A model generated the notes under the pieces. That model was given only the letters and a program-made list of their open reading frames with translations. It made no database searches and had not been told where the DNA came from. Shown one piece after another: positions 25,408-37,626 of a DNA stretch of 64,000 nucleotides. The first letter of the stretch is position 1, and every line of letters begins with the position of its first letter. A program made the position numbers and the translations under genes. The DNA is from Brachypodium distachyon (Eukaryota > Streptophyta > Magnoliopsida > Poales > Poaceae), in NCBI RefSeq assembly GCF_000005505.3, contig NC_016134.3:43490650-43554649 (forward strand), read 5' to 3'.

Positions 25408-26834
25408 AATATATATTTTTAGATGTTGTAGAGAAAACACTTGTACGCATTTGTTATAGTGAAAGTTGTGTGGACTAAAAGATGTGGTTTTTTACTCCTC
25501 ACCTTGAGAGGGGTTTTCCACGCTAAATCATTGTAGCACTTATTTATGTTGTTTGTGTTGTTTCCGCACATATGTTGGTTGAAATTGTCCTTAAAACTAG
25601 GTGATTCCCTGCGCATTTCCGCGGAAAATTCTATATGCACATCTGGATATGATGTTAGGAACAAATGATAATAATATGATTCAATGTAAAAAAATTATGA
25701 ATATTGTAGGACAAAACGACTTTATCGTTCATAACACCCACGGAGCAAAACTATAGGAGTAATTTTGATCTACATGAACATTCTGAAAAATGAAGCTTCG
25801 TCAACCTGAATAATATTTGCAGATCTTAGAAAAATTGGTATACATATCATGAAAACATGTGTATTTAGTGAAATATTTATATACAACGTGAAGGTGAAAA
25901 ATCCTAAGTATCAAAATATTAAATTCGAAGGGACCGTCAAAATTGATTCCTAACGGTCTACGACACATGATGCGGACACTTGCATGCTCATGATACGCAT
26001 GATGATGTGTACACTAATGTAAAGATTGCAACTGTCCTTAGCGGGGATCAACTTCAACTTCATGGATATATAAGATTTGCTACAAGATCAGTAAGTAGGT
26101 TGGTGTCGTGTCGGTACCCCTCTCCCTCCTAACACGCTTACGATGACAGTAGGGCCTGGGTAGCGAGGCAGTCAAATTCGGTGCCATACTCTGACCTGTG
26201 AATCCATTTGGACATAACTTGGCCACAAATTAAGCCACCGTGCCTTGAGTCTAGCGGCAAGGCTAAACGGAAGGCTCGGATTTATCCATGATTGTTTTAT
26301 TCGTAACCCAGAGAGGCAGAGTGAGGGTATTCGGTCATCATCAATTGTCACCACGACACAATAGTTTTTTTTAATGTGATGTCGAGAAAAGGCGGGTAAT
26401 CAAAGTAACTTTGACTTAATTATTCATGCTTTCCCTGCTTTCATTTTGTACCGAAGCATGGATTGGCCTAATAAGCAGGATCATTTTCAGTCGTCGTTGT
26501 TTCTTTTCGATTTGATAACCTCCTTGAAAACAATTTGGCACTTCCTACGGAAGTAGGCCGTACCGGCAGTATTATTTGGAGTGTAGGGCCAGGAGAGGAG
26601 ACGGAAAGAGAAAAGTCGTACAGGTGATAGGTAAGGCGGAGATCCACGCGGCGGCCTGGGGTGGCTGCTCCGACGTGGACACCCCGGGAGAGCTTGTGTT
26701 AATTGAGTGCGCTGGTGGTGGGGTCAACGCAACGCAACGCTTAGGCGCCCACCGGAAACGAAAAGCAGGGCAGAACAGAGAAGAGAACAGAGAGCGAGCT
26801 CCTTCTTCTTCCTAAACCGCGGCCTCGGCCTGTC

Positions 26835-26842
26835 TATAAATA
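26835..26842 (+). promoter_or_regulatory. TATA box of the dioxygenase gene
   Basis: TATAAATA lies 209 bases upstream of the dioxygenase ATG, in a GC-rich to pyrimidine-rich transition, which would give a 5' UTR of about 180 bases. Confidence 0.65.
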
Positions 26843-27050
26843 CACACACAGGGGTTCTTCTCTCCATCGAATTGATTTGCATTCCGTACCCTTTATTAAC
26901 ACCCAGTCAGCCAAGCTCCTAGCTCCACCGTACTGCTTTACTCCTAAGTGCTATGCTGGCTAATTGCTCAATCCATCATCAACACCGATCGCCCCAGCTC
27001 TGATCCTGAGCTATATATACCTTCTTCGTCGATCGATCTTCGTTGTCCTA

Positions 27051-30000
27051 ATGGCGATCCTCGGTGCGGCCGTGGATAGCAGCAGCAGCAGCCACGCGGT
27101 CGACCATCATACGCCGCCGCGGGAGCAGCAGCAAAGGAAGCCATCGGCGCCGGAGCCGACGGAGGAAGAGCTCAAGGGGGTGCGGCACCTGTGCGAGCGC
27201 GGCATTACGTCGCTGCCGCCGCGGTACATCCTGCCGCCCTGCGACCGCCCGGCGCCCGTCCCGTCCCGCGGCATCCCGGTCATCGACCTCGCCCGCCTCC
27301 GCCGCCGGGAATCCTCGGAGCTGGCCGCGCTCGACGCGGCCTGCCGCGACCTGGGCTTCTTCCAGGTGGTGAACCACGGCGTGGACGACGGCAGGTCGAC
27401 GGCGCCGGAGATGCTGGACGTGGCGCGGCGCTTCTTCGCGCTGCCGTTCGAGGAGCGCGCGCGGCACATGTCGCCGGACATCCGGTCGCCCGTCAGGTAC
27501 GGGACCAGCTTCAACCAGCTCAACGACGGCGTGCTCTGCTGGCGGGACTTCCTCAAGCTGCTCTGTAACCCGTCAAGGATGGACGACGTCGTCCCCTCCT
27601 GGCCCCACAACCCCAGTGACCTCAGGTATATACATACTCTCAGACTTTGCTCACTCCTGCAGTAAGGTCAATCAATCACAGACTTAATATTACTACTACC
27701 ACACTGTCACTAATCACCCACTTAGAAGCAATCAGTTTTCTTTATATAATCTGACCGTATCCGAATTACTAAAGGATGCATACTATGATGTGGATCATAC
27801 ATATGCATGCATGTAGTATATAGAGTCGTCTCTGGTGATAATCTATATATATCTAATGTGCCCCTGCTGACTGCTATGGTACTAGTATTTGCATACCTTT
27901 GGCTGGTTTGGTGTGTCTGCAACCACTAGCCAGCTAGTAGTTTTGATTACTGGTTTGTGGTTTTGGAAACCACTCACTTAGTTTATTTAACAGTAACTAT
28001 CTAGTGTGGACTAGTGCATGCACATAGAGATAGGAGAACCAGCCTGATAACAACAAAAGATAACAGGGCAGTAAACTAAAGCAGGCTGCACTAACAAGTG
28101 CTAATGGTAAGAAGGAAAGGATGCGATTCAGTTCAGTGCATTTCTTTACAAGAAGAAAAGAAAAGGAGACCATGGATTTTGACAACTCAATGTGCAGCAG
28201 CCCAGGTGATTGAATTGAGGTGGACAGACACCCGGCCGGTCCAGCCACTGCACATATCTCTCTGCTGACGCAACCAAATCCAGACCCAAATCCAAAAATC
28301 CTGATAGCTATCTAGGATATCGTGCATATATGCACTGTCTGTCTTATTGCTAGCTAGCAGAAACAATAATAGTGCAAATAAAGTAAAAGAACGGCGCAGC
28401 CTTTTCCAGCTCGCATGCAATCGTGTCAACATCTCACTCACTGGAACAACAACACAACACGAACAAAAAAAAAAACTCTGACGCTTTCCGGCCGGATGAC
28501 AAAGGAATCAAATCTGCAGGAGATCCACCACTTTCTCTGTCTGCCTAGAACTACATGGATGATATATGCATGGATACATTTTTTTTTCTTTTTTCTGTGC
28601 CAGCACACACTGAACGGTGGGCCCTAAAAAAATTCCATTTTCTTCAGGGACGTGGTGTCGTCGTACGCGGCTGCGAACCAGAGGCTGTTCAAGGAGCTGA
28701 TGGAGGCGCTGCTGGAGGCCATGGGCATCACGGGCGGCGGCGTGCTTGAGGAGCTCGACGCCGGGACGCAGATGCTGATGGTGAACTGCTTCCCGGCTTG
28801 CCCGGAGCCGGAGCTGACGCTGGGGATGCCGCCGCACTCGGACTACGGCTTCCTCACCGTGCTGCTGCAGGACCAGGTCAACGGCCTGGAGGTCAACGAC
28901 CACCGCGACGGCGACTGGCTCCTCGTCGAACCCCTCCCCAGCGCCCTCGTCGTCAACGTCGGCGACCACCTAGAGGTACTATGCATATGACATATCATCC
29001 TTACATCAGCGCTGGTAATTTCATATTAAGTGACGAAATATTACATGTATTTAAAATGTTTTTGACGTACAGATATATTCATATTTAGTCAATTTTGAGT
29101 GAGAACGATGGAGTATTATTGTTTTTTAAAGACTTTCCAACCAGGCACTGGCGAAATGCATGGCTGTTGTTTTTCTTGATTAGTAAAAGAAGTGCAGAAT
29201 TGAGCGAAGCAAAGCAGATGGTCCGTGCATGCAAAGCAAGTTTAATTAGCCGTCCTAGAGTATTACTTGCTACCTCGACAACAATGATATTAAGGAGTAA
29301 CGAAAAGTCAATCAGACGACGCGTCTAGTTGACAAAAGTTTCAGTTCCAAGAAGCTAGCTACGCTAATTTTAAGCAGAGAGTACACTATATATAACTCAT
29401 AGAGTAACTAACATGAGGTGGAATGGGTTCCGTAGGGCCAGGAAAGAGAAGAAGATTTATTAGATTAGAATTATTAAGAAGGGATCAGGGAATATATAAA
29501 AGGGAGTAGCAGTATATATGCAGCAAGGTAGGCCGGCAATGCATTTCCAAAACAAAAAAAGGTAGGTCAATGCTGTTCTTGATTCCAATATGGACAAGCG
29601 AGCTACTGCTAGTACTTAATTTACTTCACTGTTACTATTGATAAAGTAAAAATGAGACAGGTGCGGTGCCGGCTGAGCAGCAGTAGCCAGCCAGCTAGCT
29701 TCCTCTTTTGAGTTTTGACATTTCTAGGTAATCCCTCCGTCCAACAAAAAATGTCTCAAGTTTGTCAAAATTTAAATGTATCTAGACATATTTTAGTGTA
29801 TAGATACATTTAAAATTAGTTAAAGTTGAGATATCATTTGTTGGACGAAGGGAGTACATCACTTCGACCAACAATATGCACACCCGGCAGCAAGCACAAT
29901 ATATATGCTCCGATCCGCCTTTTTCTTTCCTTAAGCAAAGTCGATCATACTTTTGCGTATTATGCAAAGGTCATCTCCGTAAGATACAGTTTAATAACAT

Positions 30001-30713
30001 ATCCTATAGCCGGCCGGACAGTATATAGTATTGTCTAGTATTCTTATTCGAAATATGTAAGCAAGTATATTCCATTGTAGATCGAGTACTATAAGTAGGA
30101 TTCCTGCGTGCAGAGATATATGAAACCTTTCGTACGGCTCACGCGACGATGGATGGACTCATGGATCTACCGAGTGTATGTTACGTACAGTATGTTGCAT
30201 TGCATGCATGTTTAAGTTGAAATTTTAGTAATTTGGATGATTAAATCTGAACATACATAAATTAATTAATTGTTTTGTTATTTCTAAGACGAACGGAAAA
30301 AAAACTATTTCTAAATCGATTAACAACTGCCAGATCCAATACATGAGACTCTGCAAGATTAATACTAGTCCAAAGGAGGAGGATATTTTAGTCGGATGGC
30401 TATAAATCGACCGAGAAACGTACACCCCAATAAACTAATGCATACATGTGTGGTGCAGATATTCAGCAACGGACGGTACAAGAGCGTGCTGCACCGGGTG
30501 CGGGTAAACTCGACGCGGTCGCGGATCTCGGTGGCGTCGCTGCACAGCCTGCCGCCGGAGCGGGTGATCGGGCCGGCGCCGGAGCTGCTGGCCGGCGAGC
30601 CGCGGCGGTACATGGACACCGACCTCACCACCTTCCTCGACTACCTCGCCTCTGCCGAAGGGAAGCACAAGACGTTCCTCCAGTCAAGGACCATCACCAC
30701 ATCGCCCGGCTAA
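27051..30713 (+). CDS. 2-oxoglutarate/Fe(II)-dependent dioxygenase (DOXC class)
   Basis: Three exons (27051-27625, 28648-28975, 30459-30713) give 385 residues. The DIOX_N part has [10 protein letters not shown] and [11 protein letters not shown]. The catalytic jelly roll supplies the iron triad His255 and Asp257 (HSDYG) and His313 (SVLHRV). The 2-oxoglutarate-binding RxS is Arg323/Ser325. Plant DOXC enzymes oxidise hormones, flavonoids or other specialised metabolites in the cytosol. The block [20 protein letters not shown] separates it from GA oxidases and from anthocyanidin synthases, so I give no substrate. Resemblance to DMR6-like and SLC1-like enzymes is only a guess. Both introns are large (1.0 and 1.5 kb), and the second contains a MITE. 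The ATG is the first in frame and is 209 bases from a TATA box. Confidence 0.93.
29731..29854. mobile_element. Stowaway-like MITE (type A) in dioxygenase intron 2
   Basis: ATCCCTCCGTCCAACAAAAA at the left and TTTGTTGGACGAAGGGAG at the right are imperfect inverted complements next to TA. The interior is the type-A sequence. It lies wholly within the intron between 28976 and 30458. Confidence 0.88.
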
Positions 30714-32249
30714 TCATCAATCCATCGACCGGCCAGGAACAGTTAATCTCGTCCGTACGTACCGTACGTCAAGGCTTCGCCTTAAACTGTACTCCTCCTA
30801 GCAAGTCAACACGCATGCGTGCGTATATCAAGGATCGATAACACGCACGTTTCGGCCCGTCAGTTTCGATCGATCGATCGAGGACCACACCCCCTCCTCC
30901 CACCCCTAATTAATTAGGTACTGGCTAGCTTAGTTCTGAATTTCGATGATTTAATTGTTATTAAGATGAGCGTCATTTGATTGATGAAACGTTCGTTTGT
31001 ACTCCCTACGTAGCTAATATATGGAAGATGTACTTATTTACTATGAGTCAATTCCATTTTGGGCAAAAAAAAATCTCGACCTCTCGTCAACAACTGACTA
31101 GGTCCTAGATTTTGAAGAGCCAACCTAAATCCTATAGCTAGACACTGCCGTATGAAAAAAAAAACATTTCAAGCATACTGCTGACCTTCTCAGTTCTCAC
31201 CCACGTTCTATAAAAAAAAAAACTTCTCGCCCATCGTTTTTTGTTTTGTTTTTGACGTAAAGTAGCATGGTGCTCTGGCTCCGCCATTCCATTGGCCATT
31301 GGGACGAGTTGGGCCAGCCCAAAGAAAGAAGAAAAAGGCCCGATGCTGCAAGGTAACTCGGCTAGTCGGCTGTACAGGAAAAACTAAAAAAAAACATTCA
31401 ACGTCATCTCGAATCGCAGCCAAAATGGCGGGAAGGGCTCGGTGCCACTTGCCAGGCTGCTCGGTGGTTGTGTACTTCCTGGCTACTCCATCTTTCCGTT
31501 AAGATTGACGCGATTTTGATTTTTGAACTAGTTCAAAACCGTTCCAATCGTTATGAAACGGAGGAAATACTTGATTTTCTATGTGAAACGGCAATCTATT
31601 ACTTGAATGATTAACCAAAATACAATTTTGTTGGATCAACTCGCACAGGTCGCGGGACTGATCTAGCAAAAAAAACCAATAGACCTCTCTTCCCTAGCAT
31701 ACTGGGTTGGACAACGCTATGAACCAGAACATCCCAGAGGGATCCCGAGAAAGGCCCATTTTCAGTTCAGCTATATCAAATTTCCTATTCAAATTTTGAG
31801 CAAAAATTTTAACAGAAGATTTGAGAAGCGAATTCGACCATGTTAAGGACTTCTCGAAACATTATTACTATGCAATTTTTAGTCCTAGACGGCAAAATAA
31901 CAAGTGGACAGTATATTACCATAAACGTAAATCAAATCAAATTTACATTGTTAATTTCTAGCCTCCCCCTAATAATTAACCACGAACCTTCTTCTAGCAA
32001 GCCGGCTTGTTTCTGCTATCTCTTGCCACTTCACTTGATTAATGCTCTGCTTCCAGACTTGTACTATCGGTCAGTGTATATGCAGTTGTGCTATCACCAT
32101 CGATCTCCATCTCCAGCGCAGTCGTCTTGCAAATTGCATTGCACACATGCGGTGGTTGGTCCATATCATGCACCTATTCTCTCTCAGTCTAGCTAGTCGG
32201 TGGTTTGATGAATTTTACATACGTGTCAGCTAGCTAGCTAGGAGGAAAC
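30714..32249. other. Intergenic: dioxygenase 3' UTR and PLATZ 3' flank
   Basis: No gene is supported. It contains A-rich runs and GATCGATC repeats near 30868, plus a short GC-rich piece at 31270-31500 that has no conserved frame. Confidence 0.5.
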
Positions 32250-33040
32250 TTAGGAACCCAAGGGCGCGCGGCGCGGGATTCCCTTCCGTCGGTGACGACG
32301 ACGGTGCTTCCTCACCGCAGGCGCCATTGTCGGTGCCAGATGCTGCTGCTGCTGCCTCCCGTTGCTATCGCTGTCGACGACGTCGCCGCTTCCTGCGCCC
32401 TCCTCAGCGCCGGCGCCGCTCCTCTTGATGCTCGCCAGCTGCATTGCGATTTCGGCGTACGAATTGATGGAATTGAAGGGAGTTTATTTTGCAGAGAATG
32501 CGTGGAGGACGAACAAAATGCGGGGCACATATATACCTTGCATCCGAGGGAGCAGAAGCGGAAGGTGTCGAGCAGGGCGCGGGCGCAGACGCGGCAGCTG
32601 TAGGTGGTGCCGCGGGCAAGGGTTCCTGATCCTCGCGGCGGGGGCTGCGGGCGCTGGTTGAGGAAGAGCACCCTGGCGCCGTTGATGACGTACGTCTGGA
32701 CGCCGGCCACGTCCAGCGCCTCCTCCACATCCGCCACGCGCACCACGTCGTGGTACGACGACCGCCGTACCTGCAGGACCACACCAATTCCGGTTCCAAT
32801 TCCAATTTCATTGCTTCCAAAGCAAAGCCAAACGAGAAAGAAGACCGGCCAGAATGTAACCTGGATGACGCGGTGCGCGGCGTGGCGCTGCTGGCGGCAG
32901 TAGTAGCAGAAGGCCGGCGCGCGGCAGTCGAGGCAGAACTTGTTGCACTCGCTGCGGGGGCGGCCGGCGTGCGCGCCGCACGTGGAGAAGAAGCGCGTCG
33001 TCAGAAGAGGCTCCAGCCACGGCGGCACCTGCTGCATCAT
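32250..33040 (-). CDS. PLATZ zinc-binding transcription factor
   Basis: Three exons on the minus strand (33040-32861, 32770-32537, 32438-32250) give 200 residues. It starts MMQQVPPWLEPLLTTRFF, the conserved PLATZ opening, which is why I prefer 33040 over the in-frame ATG at 33142. Cys/His pairs follow in order: C-x2-H (CGAH), C-x3-KFCLDC, FCYYCRQQRH, then YSCRVC and FRFCSLGCK, ending with LASIKRSG. Plant PLATZ proteins bind A/T-rich DNA and usually repress transcription; some cereal members are endosperm RNA polymerase III cofactors (FL3). The last exon is divergent and basic (RKHRRRHRRK near the end), possibly a nuclear signal. Both introns are short and GT-AG. Confidence 0.93.
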
Positions 33041-34691
33041 CGATCCGATCGATCCTCCGCCGGCCGATCGATCAAGAGAATGCCGCCAACTGACTGATGC
33101 CGGCGCTCGCCGCGACTCCGTCCTGCCGTCCGAATGCAACAAGCTTTATGAAAGCAATTGGTGATATCGGAGATGTTTGGTGCCTTGTTGCTGTCGGCGT
33201 GCGTGCGTTGCGTTTGTGGCGCAGCGAAAACATATGGGGAGAAGAGAGGCAGCAGGCCTTCCAATCAAATAAAGCAATTGAGTTGCCCGCCTGCCGATTA
33301 ATCAATTGATTAGGCGATTGATCATAGACAAATCGACCCAGTAATCAATCAGTATATAGGTCATTAAAGAAAGATTCCGATTGCCATTCATGTGTCGGTT
33401 GCCCACTGTCGATCCTCGCCTATGCCAACTGCCATAGCCGGCGCGGCACGGCGTCTCCGTTCAAATGCAGGAAGAAGAGTAAGCAGTTGATGAGAGCGGA
33501 CGGAGGGATCGGTCGAAGAAGGGGAAGTTATTTTTGTTTTATTTAACCAGTATACAGATATATATTTTTATAAAATGAGACACCAAAGTGTGATCTTTGA
33601 TCTTCGAAGCTCGAAGTGTGGTGAGCTACGGACTGGGAGCCGGTGCCCTGCCAGAGGAAAAATCGTGCGACTGTGTAAAAAAAAAACCATCTGACTGGAG
33701 TCTGCGCCGTCCGATGCAAATACACGGTGGATGTTGGGGCTCAGTGCACGCGGTGACCTGCCTCTGGCAAGGCACCCGATCCCAGTCCGTGAGCTGCTAG
33801 CACACCTGGTTAAACCAAGCATAGCTTGGTTCTCGAAGGGGAAGTTAGTTAATTGGGGGGGAGTTTGGTGGCTTGTTGATGTTGGTGGGGTTAGCTTGCG
33901 TTTGCCTTGATGTGTCGCTTGTTCAGTGTACGTACGTGACAAACAGGCCATTGTCGGTTTCATATGTGTACTGTATGATCGATTACAGTCTCACGAACGC
34001 CATAGTCGGCTCATCATCGCCATGACGCCATCAACAGCAACACCTGAGCAGAACCGACCATGCAATACTTCCTCCCTCCGATGTATCTATTTTTAGGTGT
34101 GCCCAAATACGAAATTTTTCGACAACAATTTAGAATTAATTTTAGATGTGTCTAAATATGAAAGCATGTAATATTTCAACAACAATTTAAAATTAATTAA
34201 AGCTAAAGTCAGCCTGAAGAAACACAAATCGCAACATCTGCACACTAGAAAGCGCCAGAAACAGCAGGACAACAGTTATCGAGATACCGCTCACTAGCAC
34301 TACGAGCACAATACACATTTGGTGGACTAATCTGCACCCCACGCCCGGTGATTAAGATCGATCGACACACACACCATATCATTTCAAATTCTAGCCTCGA
34401 AATGTTAATAGAACATCGGCACTTCTGAGATGCTGATAATTGCCATGGACCTCCTACAACAGTCGACCAGGAGGCTATATATGGATCCTACTCCTACGAA
34501 CAACCACAAAAAACAAACACGCAGATCAAACTAGCACGTCAACAACCGACACTGACTAGCTAATCCAAATCCAAGGTAGTACTACTGCAAGTAACTAAAA
34601 GCTAGCTAGTACACTGATGCTAGAGCCTACTGGATCCTACACTAACAATCGAGCTAATCCCATTGCTAGGCGGCCAGGCCGGGCGGTCAAG
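33041..34691. other. Intergenic: PLATZ promoter and H2B-variant 3' flank
   Basis: The region contains the inverted-repeat element at 33616-33801 and a one-ended MITE-like sequence at about 34070-34205 (CCTCCCTCCGATGTATCTAT). No coding sequence is supported. Confidence 0.5.
33616..33801. mobile_element. Inverted-repeat (TIR) element of about 185 bp
   Basis: Left arm 33621-33657 and right arm 33761-33797 are inverted complements over 37 bases. The core CGGACTGGGA-x-C-x-GGTGCC-x-TGCCAGAGG has three mismatches. About 100 bases lie between the arms. It is a small non-autonomous DNA element or a hairpin. It is not related to the CTCCCTCCGT MITEs. Confidence 0.65.
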
Positions 34692-35573
34692 CTAAGCGAG
34701 GGACATGTAGCTGGTAACAGCCTTGGTGCCCTCGGAGATGGCGTGCTTGGCGAGCTCCCCGGGCAAGACGAGCCTGACGGCGTTCTGCACCTCGCGTGAG
34801 GAGAGCGTGGCGCGTCCGGCGACCTTGGCGAGGCGCGCCGCCTCGTCCGCCAGGCGCTCGAACATGTCCCCCATCATCATGTCCAGCACCTCCATGGCCC
34901 GCCCGGACGCGCCCATGTCCGGGTGCACCTGCTTCAGCACCCTGTACACGTACCTCTTGTACCCTCCCCCCATCATCCCCATGTCCCCCACCGGCCCCCG
35001 CCGCCGTCCGCCGCCCCTTCTCGCCTTCCTCTTCTTCTTCTTCTTTTTCTTCTTCTTCTTCGGCGCCGCAGCCTCGTCTTTGCCGCCGGTCCCGGCGCCG
35101 CCTGCTTGCTTGGGCGTCTCGGGCGCGTCTGGTTGCAGCTTCTTGGTCTTCTCCTCCGGCTCCAGCCCCGGCGGCCCTTTGGTAGTCACCACGACGATCT
35201 CCTGTTGCGGCGTCTTCTTCTTCTCGTTGGGGTCCTGCGTCTGCGTCTCCTGGCTCTGCAGCGACGGCACAGCCGGCGCTGTCGCCTGATTGTCATCGGC
35301 AGGCTTGTCTGGGGATTTGGACTGTGGAGGCTTGTTGTTGACGGCGGTGGCGCCGGCGGCGGTGGCTTGGTCGTCTCCGACGTCGGAGGTGACCTCCACG
35401 TGCTTGACGACGGTGGCGGGGGTGGAGACGTCGACGACGACCTCCGGCTCCGGCTGGGCGGAGTCGTCGGGGAGAATGGCGGTGGAGACCTGGACGGTCT
35501 CCTGCACCACCTTGGTGGTCTTCTTCCTCACCACGGAGCTCACCACCTTCTTAACGCGTCGCTTCGGAGCCAT
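34692..35573 (-). CDS. Histone H2B variant with long N-terminal tail (H2B.8/H2B.S type)
   Basis: An intronless frame of 293 residues; canonical H2B is about 150. The last 90 residues (from about 204) are an H2B histone fold: [18 protein letters not shown], then [38 protein letters not shown], ending [12 protein letters not shown]. The first 200 residues are disordered: [13 protein letters not shown], a V/T/P/D/Q-rich acidic middle and a run of ten lysines at 172-181 followed by a Gly/Arg segment. This layout matches Arabidopsis H2B.8 (also called H2B.S), made in sperm and seeds, where the long tail compacts chromatin by phase separation. That role here is inference. The start at 35573 gives the conserved MAPK opening; an in-frame ATG at 35633 adds 20 unconserved residues. 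Confidence 0.9.
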   Translation of the reverse strand: MAPKRRVKKVVSSVVRKKTTKVVQETVQVSTAILPDDSAQPEPEVVVDVSTPATVVKHVEVTSDVGDDQATAAGATAVNNKPPQSKSPDKPADDNQATAPAVPSLQSQETQTQDPNEKKKTPQQEIVVVTTKGPPGLEPEEKTKKLQPDAPETPKQAGGAGTGGKDEAAAPKKKKKKKKKKRKARRGGGRRRGPVGDMGMMGGGYKRYVYRVLKQVHPDMGASGRAMEVLDMMMGDMFERLADEAARLAKVAGRATLSSREVQNAVRLVLPGELAKHAISEGTKAVTSYMSLA

Positions 35574-37626
35574 GGCTGCTGCCTGGGACTGATCGAGCTT
35601 TTGGGATTGGGTTTGGATATTGGAGACAGACAAATGTACGTAGTTTGGGGGAGTTCTCGGCAGGAGGCACGGAGGCGCTGGCTGCGTGCTTTATGCGGGG
35701 AGCCGGGGACGACACGTGCGACGCGGGCGGCCACGCGGCGGCAGAGCCACGGGCGACGTGGCAAGTGGTAACAGGTGGTAACTCGCGCTGGCTGGCCGGG
35801 AAGAGTCAAGAGAGCTCGAGAGGTAAGATTTCGATTCAAGCTCGATCCCTGCGCTGGGCTGCAGCTTTAATTATCTACCGGTGCACTGTGTTTTTGGGTA
35901 AAGAAGGGAGGGAACGACTTGCATTGCATGCCGTGCGGCACTAGCAGGCGCGAGCGCGACCCGGCGACCCGATCCACCCGTGTTTGAAAATTTGTGCCCT
36001 GTGACTGCACTTTGCTCCGCCCGACGACTTTTCTGGCTCGATCGTCCTGCATGCACAACAGCTGGGCTCGAATGTAAAAACAAGGCTCACTGAAATTCCA
36101 CTTCGGTCCAGCTACCGTACTGAATTTTATAGCAGCAATTCTGAGGCGCAAGCAAGTCTAGCTACTCCTACTTCGCTCGATCCAGAATTCCAGACCATTT
36201 GGCTGGCAGTGGCAGCTGCCTCCACCGACCGTGCTGCACCTGCATGCGGTGTAGGAATAGCATGTTCTGGACGCTCTCTAGTGCCTACACGTTTCTTCAC
36301 GGTGCTTTTTTTTTTAGCGAATTCACGGTGCTTACTTTTTTTGAGAGAGCGAAATTCACGGCGCTTACTTGTCATGCATGCAACTGCCCTCGTCAAGCAG
36401 GCCTACGAGGTGGGCCACGGCCCACGGCCACAGGATGAATACTGTGACCTACTTGTGTGCCACAGCCCACGGCCGCCGCCAGTTCAGCTGGAGAGGTTGC
36501 CCTAAAAAAAACGTTGAGCTGAGTAGAAACTTAAGAGTTTGATCTAATTAAATCGCACCGTTTGTGTCAGGATTCGTCGGTTTCCTTCGTCTCCTGCCGC
36601 CATCGCGGCGAGCTTTCCTTCATCTCCTGCCGCCGTCGTGGCGATGCGATGTTGGGGGAAACCTCATTTCCTTCTAGATTACTCAGTTTTTATAATTATG
36701 AGTCTTGCGATCTTAACCGGCAACGCTACGGCGAAGGAGTCTTGCGATCTTAACCGGCAACGCTACGGCGAAGGGTGCGACGTCAAGAATAAAGTTACTC
36801 TGCTGGGCGGTGCCTTATTGGGCAGTGTCAGATGGTCAGAAAATTTTACTCACCGCAGATTCGATATGCCCTACAGATAGTCAAGTTCGTGTGGGGCTAC
36901 GAGTGACGGTGTTACCACTCCAGTCTAATCACATTCTCTTTTGCTGAAGCCTGGATAGTATTTTGTGGTGCAAAGATTACCATGGAGAACATGTTTTCGA
37001 GAGATTTCATTATAATTCTTACTTATAGGGGTTAATTGTGTCTATGATCCTAAGCAATACACTTGTAATGGTTTTCGAGATTGAATGAACTTAACAAGCG
37101 CTTCTAAAAAAAAAGAACTTGTGTGGCAATGCTGCCCATGTCCCTCCATCGCTCCATCTCTACTCGAACAAATACACTCGCATGGTTATATCTCTTGATT
37201 ACTCTGCCTTATTTATTTATTTTGCGGGGAGATTACTCTGCCTTATTAGTGTCTTCTCTACCCCTTGCACAAAAACAAGGCGATAATTCCCCCATGAGTA
37301 TTTTCTACCTTTATGTTTTGAATTCCCTTCTTTTTAAACACACAAGCCAGGGACTGCAAACGGGATCACGCGAACATCCGCTTCTAGTTCATTAGGCACA
37401 AACACACTAGCAGTACTTCTGAATCACCCAAAAAGGTCAAGAACAACAAGTGCATCCAATCTAGTCTACTGACTTTAGACCCTAAGCTAAGTAACTAGTC
37501 AGGAACAAGTAACTTACAGCGGGCAGCAACAACAATATTCTCTAACTAGTCAAGAGTACCTAACTTTAGATGAAACAGATTAAGTTGGTCTTCGATCTGC
37601 ACAGGTTTGTTAGATAAAGGCTGAAA
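35574..37626. other. Intergenic: H2B-variant promoter and ACR 3' flank
   Basis: No gene is supported. The first 250 bases upstream of H2B are GC-rich. At 36560-37115 lies a possible retrocopy-like stretch that includes a perfect 37-bp tandem repeat and ends in a run of nine or ten A. The last part holds the 3' UTR of the ACT-domain gene. Confidence 0.5.
36700..36773. repeat. Perfect 37-bp tandem duplication
   Basis: Units 36700-36736 and 36737-36773 are identical (start GAGTCTTGCGATCTTAACCG). Confidence 0.95.

Larger units (their letters stand above)
21232..27050. other. Long intergenic region upstream of the dioxygenase gene
   Basis: Apart from the CBF5 promoter (21232-21390), the nucleotidyltransferase fragment, MITEs, a (TA)n microsatellite and a possible tRNA-like SINE, I see no gene between 22720 and 27050. 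The sequence is AT-rich. The dioxygenase promoter has a TATA box at 26835-26842. Confidence 0.55.

Noticed and set aside
31840..32196. 118-residue frame
   Set aside because: No family features and AT-rich non-coding composition.
33041..33142. Upstream in-frame ATG for the PLATZ gene at 33142
   Set aside because: The extra 34 residues are not PLATZ-like; relatives start at the MMQQVPPWLEPLL position.
34923..35771. 282-residue plus-strand frame opposite the H2B variant
   Set aside because: Leu/Arg/Gly-rich shadow; the minus strand encodes a clear histone fold.
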